Part shown: one piece after another, positions 8,843 through 15,464 of the stretch
Layout: each line of letters opens with the position of its first letter
How positions within the stretch are numbered: position 1 is the first letter of the stretch
Assembly: GCA_019747795.1 (NCBI GenBank)
Contig: JAIEQK010000027.1
Span: forward strand, 1 to 46,024
Length of the DNA: 46,024 nucleotides
DNA from: Gammaproteobacteria bacterium
Lineage (GTDB): Bacteria; Pseudomonadota; Gammaproteobacteria; Ga0077536
Direction of reading: 5' to 3'
Notes under the pieces: generated by a model
Told to the model about the DNA's origin: nothing
Database searches by the model: none
The model's input: only the letters and a program-made list of their open reading frames with translations
Made by a program: the position numbers and the translations under genes

Positions 8843-9559
8843 ATGCAGTTCGAAGTCGACATCAGCAAGACCGTCGGCGACAGCCGGCGACGCTTCACGC
8901 TCGCGGTGCGCTTCGCGACGCGCGGGCCGCGCACCATCGTCTACGGCCCCTCGGGCGCGGGCAAATCCATGCTGCTGCAGGTGCTGGCCGGCCTGAAACG
9001 GCCGGATCGCGGCCAGCTGCGCTTCGGCGACGAGACGCTGTTCGACGCGGCGCGCGGCATCGAGGTGCCGGCGCGCGCGCGGCGCTTCGGCTACGTGTTC
9101 CAGGACTACGCGCTGTTTCCGCAGCTCTCCGTGCGCCAGAACATCGCCTTCGGCCTGTCCGACGGCCTGCGCAATCCCACCGCCCACGTCGATCACAAGG
9201 CGGTGAACCGCTGGCTGGCAGCCTTCGAACTCGACGGCGTGGCAGCGCAGAAGCCCCACGAACTCTCCGGCGGCCAGCGCCAGCGCACGGCGCTCGCCCG
9301 CGCGCTGGTCAATGCGCCGCGCGCGCTGCTGCTGGACGAACCGTTCGCCGCGCTGGACCCGGAACTGCGCGCGCGCATGCGCCACGAGATGGAACGCCTG
9401 CTGGACGAAGTGAACATCCCGATGGTGATGATCACCCACGATCCCGAGGACCTGCGCTGGTTCGGCGCCGACGCCATCCACCTGCGGGACGGCGCGCTGG
9501 AAACACCCCCGCCGCGGCCGAGCGTGGTCGTGACGCCCTTCGAGCGCGCGCGCGGATGA
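8843..9559 (+). CDS. modC: Molybdate ABC transporter ATPase ModC, short form without TOBE domain
   Basis: This 238-residue ATPase energises molybdate import. Walker A is GPSGAGKS at residues 35-42, the ABC signature is LSGGQRQR, Walker B is ALLLDEP, and the switch His lies in MITHDPEDL. Typical ModC is about 350 residues with a C-terminal TOBE/Mop regulatory domain; here the protein ends about 80 residues after Walker B, so that domain is missing. The frame shows no sign of a frameshift because the TGA overlaps the modE ATG. Regulation by Mop domains is instead present in the adjacent ModE. Confidence 0.94.
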   Translation: MQFEVDISKTVGDSRRRFTLAVRFATRGPRTIVYGPSGAGKSMLLQVLAGLKRPDRGQLRFGDETLFDAARGIEVPARARRFGYVFQDYALFPQLSVRQNIAFGLSDGLRNPTAHVDHKAVNRWLAAFELDGVAAQKPHELSGGQRQRTALARALVNAPRALLLDEPFAALDPELRARMRHEMERLLDEVNIPMVMITHDPEDLRWFGADAIHLRDGALETPPPRPSVVVTPFERARG

Positions 9560-10371
9560 GCGCGGCCGACGAACAGCCGCTCGAGGTCATGGCGCACCTG
9601 TGGCTGTCGGTCGACGGCCACAACGTCGCCGGGCCGAAGCGCCTGCTGCTGCTGGCCGCGATCGCCGAGCACGGCTCGCTGACCGCCGCGGCCAAGGCCG
9701 CCGGGCTGTCCTACAAGGGCGCCTGGGACGCCATCGAACAGATGAGCAACCTGGCAGGCGAAGCGCTGGTGGTGCGCGTGGTCGGCGGCAAGGGCGGTGG
9801 CCATACCCGGCTCACGCCACGCGGAGAACGCCTGCTGCGCAACTTCGATGCGATCCAGCAGGAGCACGCCCATTTCCTCGCGCGCCTGAACCAGCGCGCC
9901 CGCGGCCTCATCGCCGACTACGCCCTGCTGGAGAACGTCGCCATGAAGACCAGCGCCCGCAACCAGTTCGCCGGCACCGTGCTCACGGTGCGCGCCGGCG
10001 CGGTCAACGATGAAGTCGAACTGGAGGTGATCGGCGGTCAGCGCATCGTCGCCACCATCACCAGCGACAGCCGCCAGACCCTGGGACTCGAGGCCGGCAG
10101 CCGCGCCATCGCGCTGATCAAGTCGTCGTCGGTGATCCTCATGCTGCCGGATGGCGGCGCGCGTCTCTCGGCGCGCAACCAGCTGCGCGGCACGATCAGC
10201 CGACTGGTACCCGGCGCGGTCAACACCGAGGTGGTACTAGACCTCGCCGGTGGCGGCAGTCTGGCCGCCATCGTCACCAACGAAGGCGCCACCGACCTTG
10301 CGCTCGCGCCGGGCGTCGAAGCGGTGGCGGTGTTCAAGGCCTCGAGCGTGATCCTGGGCGTGGCGGCCTAG
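9556..10371 (+). CDS. modE: Molybdate-responsive transcriptional regulator ModE
   Basis: This is a 271-residue regulator. The N-terminal winged helix-turn-helix contains AEHGSLTAAAKAAGLSYKGAW, shaped like the ModE DNA-binding helix. Two Mop (TOBE) domains follow: about 130-195, starting TSARNQFAGTV, and about 203-270, starting LSARNQLRGTI. These bind molybdate at the dimer interface. With molybdate bound, ModE represses mod genes and activates some Mo-enzyme genes. It overlaps modC by four bases. Two matching palindromes in this window (7354 and 10439) are its likely targets. Confidence 0.93.
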   Translation: MSAADEQPLEVMAHLWLSVDGHNVAGPKRLLLLAAIAEHGSLTAAAKAAGLSYKGAWDAIEQMSNLAGEALVVRVVGGKGGGHTRLTPRGERLLRNFDAIQQEHAHFLARLNQRARGLIADYALLENVAMKTSARNQFAGTVLTVRAGAVNDEVELEVIGGQRIVATITSDSRQTLGLEAGSRAIALIKSSSVILMLPDGGARLSARNQLRGTISRLVPGAVNTEVVLDLAGGGSLAAIVTNEGATDLALAPGVEAVAVFKASSVILGVAA

Positions 10372-10419
10372 CCGCTCCACGCCGACTCGCGTCCCACCCT
10401 ATTGAGACGAAGCAGCCCC

Positions 10420-12759
10420 ATGGAGCTTCTACGTCTGTCGTTATGTAGCCTGCTTTATAGCGCCCTGCTCCTGGTGCCCGACCCTGCATCGGCGGCGGCC
10501 CCCGAGGGCGTGGATGCGGTCGTGGTCACCGCGCGGCTGCGGGAAGAAGACGCCCAGCAGGTGCCCATCGCCATGTCGGTGCTGGACGGCGACAGCCTCG
10601 ATCTCGGCAACACCACCAACCTGGGCCAGCTCACCCAGCTCGCGCCCTCCACCAACTTCGTCTCACCGAACCCGCGCAATACCGCCCTCACCATTCGCGG
10701 CCTGGGCAGCAGCGTGGTGGCGGTGGCGCAGGCCAACGATGGCCTCGAGCCCGGCGTCGGCTACTACGTCGACGGCGTCTATCACGCGCGCCCCGCCACC
10801 ACCGCCTTCGACCTGCTCGACCTCGAGCGGGTCGAGATCCTGCGCGGTCCGCAGGGCACGCTGTTCGGCAAGAACACCACCGCCGGCGCGCTCAACATCG
10901 TCACCCGCGCGCCGTCCTTCGAGCGTGAGCTGCGCGCCGAACTGAGTGCGGGCAACTACGGCTTCGTGCAGAGCAAGTTTTCCGCCACCGGCGCGCTGCT
11001 CGGCGACCAGCTCGCCGGCCGCCTGTCTTCCATCACCACGCGGCGCGACGGCGTGCTGCGCAACGTCCTGCGCGAGCGCGATCAGAACGACATCGACAAC
11101 GCCGCTGTGCGCGGGCAGCTGCTCTACCAGCCGCGCGAGGATTTCCGGCTGCGCCTGAGCGGCGATTACCAGACCATCGATACCGAATGCTGCACCCAGG
11201 TGTTCTACCGCGTGGGCCGCACGCTGAAAGCGCCCGCGCCCCAGTACCCGGCGCTGGCCGCCGGCCAGGATTACGCACCGCCGAGTTTCGATCCGTACGA
11301 TCGTCTCACCGACATCGACGCCGAACTCGCGGTCATGAGCCACGAGGGCGGCGCGGCGGCCACCGCCGACTGGTGGCTCGGCAAACTGCAGCTCACTTCG
11401 ATCACGGCCTGGCGCTTCTGGGACTGGGACGCGGCGAACGATCGCGACTATACCGGCCTGCCGATACAGCTCCGCCAGGGCATCCCCTCGCGCCAGGACC
11501 AGTACAGCCAGGAGCTCAGGGTCAGCGCGCCGCTCGGCCAGCGCGCGCAGGGGACCGCCGGCTTCTATGCCTTCCACCAGCGCATCGACGCCGCGCCCGG
11601 CACGGGCTACGGACCGCTCGCCGCCTATTGGCTGCTCGGTCCGCCGCCCGCCGTGCCGGCCGAGCTGCTGGACGGCTATACGAGCGAGGGACGCTCGCGC
11701 TTCGCGGCCACGAGCTACGCTGTGTTCGGCGAGGCGAGCCGGCGCGTGCTGGAACGGCTCGATCTCACCGGCGGCGTGCGCTGGACGGAAGAGGACAAGC
11801 ACGGCCGCTTCAACACGCGCGTGTTCGGCGGACTCGCGACGCGCGACCCCGCGCTCGTCGCGCTTCAGCGTTCGATCCTGCGTCCACAGTCCTATCGCGC
11901 TGCGCTCACCGACGGCAGCGCCTCGGGACGCGTGGCGGCGGCCTGGCATTGGCGGCAGGACTTCATGACCTATGCGAGCTGGGCGCGCGGCTTCAAGTCG
12001 GGCGGCATCAACATGTCGGGTCTGCCGCTCGATGCGAACGGGCTGCCGGCGGTGGCCTTCGCCAAGGTCAGGCCGGAAGAGGTGACGACCTACGAACTTG
12101 GCCTCAAGAGTCATTGGCTGGACGAGCGCCTGACGCTGAACCTCGCGCTGTTCCACACCGAAGTTCGGGACTTCCAGGCCAATGTGGTGGACAGCAGTCC
12201 CGGCGCGCTGCGCGGCTACCTCGCCAACATCGACAAGGTTCGGGTGAAGGGCGCGGAGTTGGACGGCGCGTTCAACGTGAGCCCGCGCTGGCGTCTGCAC
12301 TTCGCCGCGGCCTGGACCGACGCCGAGTACGCGCGCTACCCCAACAGCCCCTGCCCGCTGGAGGCGCTCCTGTCGGCGACGTCGGTATGCGACCTGAGCG
12401 GGCGGCCACTGCCGGCCACGCCGCGCTGGGCCGGCAGCGGCGCGAGCGAATACTTTCGACCGGTGCGCCTGGCCGGGCTCGCCGGCGAAGCCTACGCACG
12501 CCTCGAAGTCAGCGCGCGCAGCCAGGTCTATGGCGAGCCGACCGACAGTCGCTTCGGCATCATCAAAGGCTATGGCCTGGTCAACGTGGTGGTGGGCCTG
12601 CGCCAACAGGGGCCCTGGGATCTCTCCTTCTGGGTAAGAAACCTGTTCGCCGACGACTACATGCAGAACATCACCGTGCAGGCCGGCAACTCCGGCCTGG
12701 TGGTCGGCACACCCAGCGATCCACGCACCTATGGCATGACGCTCAGGCTGCGTCTGTAA
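10420..12759 (+). CDS. TonB-dependent outer-membrane receptor, probable Mo/W uptake receptor
   Basis: This is a 779-residue TonB-dependent receptor. The ATG at 10420 (not the upstream TTG at 10402) gives a clean signal peptide, MELLRLSLCSLLYSALLLV, ending near ASAAA. A TonB-box-like stretch, DAVVVTA, and the plug domain follow. Plug landmarks are LTIRGLG, YYVDGVY, LERVEILRGPQGTLFGKN and AGALNIVT. The rest is a 22-strand barrel pattern ending in YGMTLRLRL. It starts 48 nt after modE, and a 24-bp ModE-type box lies over its signal-peptide codons. This suggests that it imports molybdate, tungstate or a metal-chelate across the outer membrane; the ligand is inferred. Confidence 0.9.
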   Translation: MELLRLSLCSLLYSALLLVPDPASAAAPEGVDAVVVTARLREEDAQQVPIAMSVLDGDSLDLGNTTNLGQLTQLAPSTNFVSPNPRNTALTIRGLGSSVVAVAQANDGLEPGVGYYVDGVYHARPATTAFDLLDLERVEILRGPQGTLFGKNTTAGALNIVTRAPSFERELRAELSAGNYGFVQSKFSATGALLGDQLAGRLSSITTRRDGVLRNVLRERDQNDIDNAAVRGQLLYQPREDFRLRLSGDYQTIDTECCTQVFYRVGRTLKAPAPQYPALAAGQDYAPPSFDPYDRLTDIDAELAVMSHEGGAAATADWWLGKLQLTSITAWRFWDWDAANDRDYTGLPIQLRQGIPSRQDQYSQELRVSAPLGQRAQGTAGFYAFHQRIDAAPGTGYGPLAAYWLLGPPPAVPAELLDGYTSEGRSRFAATSYAVFGEASRRVLERLDLTGGVRWTEEDKHGRFNTRVFGGLATRDPALVALQRSILRPQSYRAALTDGSASGRVAAAWHWRQDFMTYASWARGFKSGGINMSGLPLDANGLPAVAFAKVRPEEVTTYELGLKSHWLDERLTLNLALFHTEVRDFQANVVDSSPGALRGYLANIDKVRVKGAELDGAFNVSPRWRLHFAAAWTDAEYARYPNSPCPLEALLSATSVCDLSGRPLPATPRWAGSGASEYFRPVRLAGLAGEAYARLEVSARSQVYGEPTDSRFGIIKGYGLVNVVVGLRQQGPWDLSFWVRNLFADDYMQNITVQAGNSGLVVGTPSDPRTYGMTLRLRL
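10439..10462 (+). promoter_or_regulatory. Second ModE-type palindrome, inside the receptor 5' coding region
   Basis: The half-sites CGTTATGTA and TTTATAGCG flank GCCTGC. The element matches the modA box at 20 of 24 positions, including the first 11. Such AT-rich sequence is rare in this GC-rich DNA. It begins 19 nt after the receptor ATG, over codons for the signal peptide, so it would act as a downstream operator or roadblock unless the transcription start is unusual. Confidence 0.65.
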
Positions 12760-12844
12760 CGCGCGGCGCCGCTGACACATCGACTCGGTGCGCGGCAGGA
12801 TTCAGTACACTGTCGGCGAATCCTGTCTGCGCGCGGAACGCTCG

Positions 12845-14335
12845 ATGAAGCACATCACCCATTGGATCGACGGTCGTCCCTGGCCGGGTCGCACCTATCG
12901 TCAGGGCGACGTCACCAACCCCGCCACCGGGCTCGTCACCGCCCAGGTGGATTTCGCCGATGAACCGGTGGTCGACGCAGCCGTGGCGGCGGCCGAGGCC
13001 GCGTTCGACAAGTGGCGCCACAGCTCGCTCGCGCAGCGCAGCCAGGTGCTGTTCGCGTTTCGCGAACTGGTCAACGCGCGCCGCGAGGAGCTCGCCGCGC
13101 TCATTACCGCCGAACACGGCAAGGTGCTGGCCGACGCGCTCGGCGAAGTCACGCGCGGGCTGGAAGTCGTCGAGTTCGCCTGCGGCATTCCGCATCTCAT
13201 GAAGGGCAGCTACTCCGAGGCAGTGTCCTCGGGTGTCGACGTCTATTCCATCCGTCAGCCGCTCGGCGTGTGCGCGATCATCTCGCCGTTCAATTTTCCG
13301 GCGATGGTGCCCATGTGGTTCTTTCCCATCGCCATCGCCGCCGGCAATTGCGTGGTGCTGAAGCCGAGCGAGAAAGATCCGTCGGTGAGCATTCGGCTCG
13401 CCGAACTGTGGCACGAGGCCGGACTGCCCAAGGGCGTGTTCAATGTCGTGCACGGCGACAAGCCGGCGGTCGATCGGCTGCTGGCCCATCCGCGCGTCAA
13501 GGCGGTGTCCTTCGTCGGCTCGACGCCCATCGCGAAATACGTCTACGAGACCGGCGCGCGCCATGGCAAGCGCGTGCAGGCGCTCGGCGGCGCGAAGAAC
13601 CACATGGTGGTGCTGCCGGACGCCGATATCGATCTCGCCGCCGACGCCGCCATCAACGCCGCCTTCGGCTCGGCCGGCGAACGCTGCATGGCGATCTCGG
13701 TGGTGGTGGCGGTGGAGCCGGTGGGCGATGCCCTGGTCGCTGCCATCGCCGAGCGCATGCACAAGCTCAAGACCGGCGACGGCACGCGCAAGGTCGACAT
13801 GGGACCGCTCGTGACCTGCGCGCACCGCGACAAGGTGGCCGGCTACATCGAGGCCGGGGTGCGCGAGGGCGCGACGCTCGCGGTCGACGGACGCGAAGTG
13901 GTGATCGACGGCGAGCCGGGCGGTTTCTGGCTCGGACCGACGCTGTTCGATCACGTGGATCCGAGCATGAGCATCTATGCCGACGAGATCTTCGGGCCGG
14001 TGTTGTGCGTGGCGCGCGTCGATTCCTACCCGGAGGCGCTCGCCATGGTGAACCAGCATCCCTTCGGCAACGGCACGGCCATCTTCACCCGCGACGGCGG
14101 CGCCGCGCGGCGCTTCCAGCACGAAGTGGAAGTGGGCATGGTGGGCATCAACGTGCCGATACCGGTGCCGGTCGCCTACTTCTCCTTCGGCGGCTGGAAA
14201 GCCTCGCTGTTCGGCGACACCCATGCCCACGGCACCGAAGGCGTGCAGTTCTTCACCCGTGGCAAGGTGGTGACGAGCCGCTGGCCGGATCCGAGCCAGG
14301 GGGGGATAAACCTGGGGTTTCCGCAGAATCGCTGA
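12845..14335 (+). CDS. mmsA: CoA-acylating methylmalonate-semialdehyde dehydrogenase
   Basis: This is a 496-residue aldehyde dehydrogenase of the MmsA type, which oxidises methylmalonate semialdehyde (or malonate semialdehyde) to propionyl-CoA or acetyl-CoA with NAD+ and CoA. The catalytic Cys281 lies in GERCMAIS. Position 252 reads Asn in LGGAKNHMVV instead of the general-base Glu of ordinary aldehyde dehydrogenases, a hallmark of the CoA-dependent group. ISPFNFPAMVPMWFFP is the cofactor-binding stretch. It acts in valine or beta-alanine breakdown. The start ATG at 12845 was chosen over an upstream frame extension. A REP-like element follows the stop. Confidence 0.93.
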   Translation: MKHITHWIDGRPWPGRTYRQGDVTNPATGLVTAQVDFADEPVVDAAVAAAEAAFDKWRHSSLAQRSQVLFAFRELVNARREELAALITAEHGKVLADALGEVTRGLEVVEFACGIPHLMKGSYSEAVSSGVDVYSIRQPLGVCAIISPFNFPAMVPMWFFPIAIAAGNCVVLKPSEKDPSVSIRLAELWHEAGLPKGVFNVVHGDKPAVDRLLAHPRVKAVSFVGSTPIAKYVYETGARHGKRVQALGGAKNHMVVLPDADIDLAADAAINAAFGSAGERCMAISVVVAVEPVGDALVAAIAERMHKLKTGDGTRKVDMGPLVTCAHRDKVAGYIEAGVREGATLAVDGREVVIDGEPGGFWLGPTLFDHVDPSMSIYADEIFGPVLCVARVDSYPEALAMVNQHPFGNGTAIFTRDGGAARRFQHEVEVGMVGINVPIPVPVAYFSFGGWKASLFGDTHAHGTEGVQFFTRGKVVTSRWPDPSQGGINLGFPQNR

Positions 14336-14339
14336 GCCC

Positions 14340-14411
14340 GTAGGGCGGGTTTCAACCCGCCATGCACGGCCTCGAATAACGCATCGGATGGCGGGTTGAA
14401 ACCCGCCCTAC
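14340..14411. repeat. REP-like element 1: perfect 24-bp inverted pair
   Basis: Arms at 14340-14363 and 14388-14411 are perfect reverse complements with a 24-nt spacer. Each arm starts GTAGG and contains its own small palindrome (GGCGGGTT-TC-AACCCGCC). It lies between the convergent mmsA and fdsD genes and overlaps the last codons of fdsD, whose TAG stop comes from the element. It may also terminate transcription from both sides. Confidence 0.85.
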
Positions 14412-14608
14412 AGGCGCTTCACCGCTTCCTTCGCCGCGTCGCACAGGCCTTCGCCACCGGCGGCGAGGTGGGCGCTGATCTGGGCGCGCATGCGCGGGTC
14501 CCAGAAGCGCTTGAGGTGCTGGGCGATCGCCGCCACCGCGTTGTCCGGATCGGCCGCCTGGTTGGCGGCGATGTCGTTCAGCATTTCGACCAGGCGTTCG
14601 ATGTGCAT
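14408..14608 (-). CDS. fdsD: NAD-dependent formate dehydrogenase delta subunit FdsD
   Basis: This is a 66-residue small helical protein of the FdsD family. Typical features are the N-terminal RLVEMLNDIAANQA stretch, the AVAAIAQHLKRFWDPRMR core and an Ala-rich C-terminal helix. FdsD accompanies the FdsGBA complex and is thought to help assembly or cofactor handling. It is the last gene of the operon, 7 nt after fdhD. The stop codon TAG is contributed by the REP-like element at 14340-14411. Confidence 0.9.
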   Translation of the reverse strand: MHIERLVEMLNDIAANQAADPDNAVAAIAQHLKRFWDPRMRAQISAHLAAGGEGLCDAAKEAVKRL

Positions 14609-14615
14609 GTGGGGC

Positions 14616-15464
14616 TCAAGCGATGTCGTCGACCAAGGTCGACGGGTGGGCGTAGAGCACCAGGTCCGCGCCGCGCACGAAGGCGGCGAGGGTCACCTGG
14701 CAGTGTTCGGCGAGGCGCACCGCGCGAGCCGTGGGTGCCGAGAACGCGGCGAGCAAACCAATGCCGGCGACGGCGGCCTTCATCACGACTTCATAGCTCG
14801 CGCGACAGGTGAGCAGCACGAAGCCGGGTGGGAAGTGGCCGCGCAGGCGCGCGCCGATGAGCTTGTCGAGCGCGTTGTGGCGGCCGATGTCCTCGCGCAC
14901 AGCGATGATCGCGCCGTCCAGTCCCACCCAGGCCGCGGCGTGCACGCCGCCCGTCTCGCGGTTCAGAGGCTGACGCGCATTGAGCGCCTGGGCCGCGCGC
15001 GCGATGGCTGCACGGCCAATCGTCGCCCCCTGGGGCACCGGCGGCGGCACGCGCAGCGCGTCCTCGATCATGGCCTTGCCGCAGATGCCGCAGCCGGCGC
15101 GGCCGGGCAGGCTGCGGACTGGCGCGTCCGCCCGGCGCGGCGCGCGCAGCGGCAGGCAGAGATCGAGCTCGATGCCGTCGTCCAGCGCACGGGTCTCGAC
15201 CAGCAAGAGATCCTGGGGCCGTTCGATCAGGCCCTCGGTGAACGCGAAGCCCAGCGCGAAGTCTTCGAGATCGCAGGGCGACATCAGCATCACCGCGTGC
15301 GGCTCGCCATTCACCTGCACCGCGACCGGCGTCTCCTCCGCCACGCGATCGACCAGCGCCTCGCGGCGACCGCCGCGCCAGCGCGTGACCTCGACGTCCG
15401 CCACCGGCGCCGGCAGTGCCACCGCCGGCGGCTCGGGATCAGCGGGCGAGGGTTTCGCGCTCAT
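14616..15464 (-). CDS. fdhD: Formate dehydrogenase accessory sulfurtransferase FdhD (FdsC)
   Basis: This is a 282-residue FdhD family protein that transfers sulfur from the IscS desulfurase to the bis-MGD cofactor before it is inserted into formate dehydrogenase. The essential CxxC pair is Cys125 and Cys128 in GRAGCGICG. The conserved REDIGRHNALDKLIG block, which binds the cofactor, is intact. The start ATG at 15464 lies inside the end of fdsA (26-nt overlap); a longer in-frame start at 15500 looks less likely. Position between fdsA and fdsD matches the fdsGBACD order of other Proteobacteria. Confidence 0.95.
   Translation of the reverse strand: MSAKPSPADPEPPAVALPAPVADVEVTRWRGGRREALVDRVAEETPVAVQVNGEPHAVMLMSPCDLEDFALGFAFTEGLIERPQDLLLVETRALDDGIELDLCLPLRAPRRADAPVRSLPGRAGCGICGKAMIEDALRVPPPVPQGATIGRAAIARAAQALNARQPLNRETGGVHAAAWVGLDGAIIAVREDIGRHNALDKLIGARLRGHFPPGFVLLTCRASYEVVMKAAVAGIGLLAAFSAPTARAVRLAEHCQVTLAAFVRGADLVLYAHPSTLVDDIA

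Noticed and set aside
14340-14411. CRISPR-like repeat interpretation of the GTAGG palindromes
   Set aside because: Copies occur singly or as inverted pairs with no regular direct spacing or unique spacers, and no cas genes are near. They fit REP-like elements.
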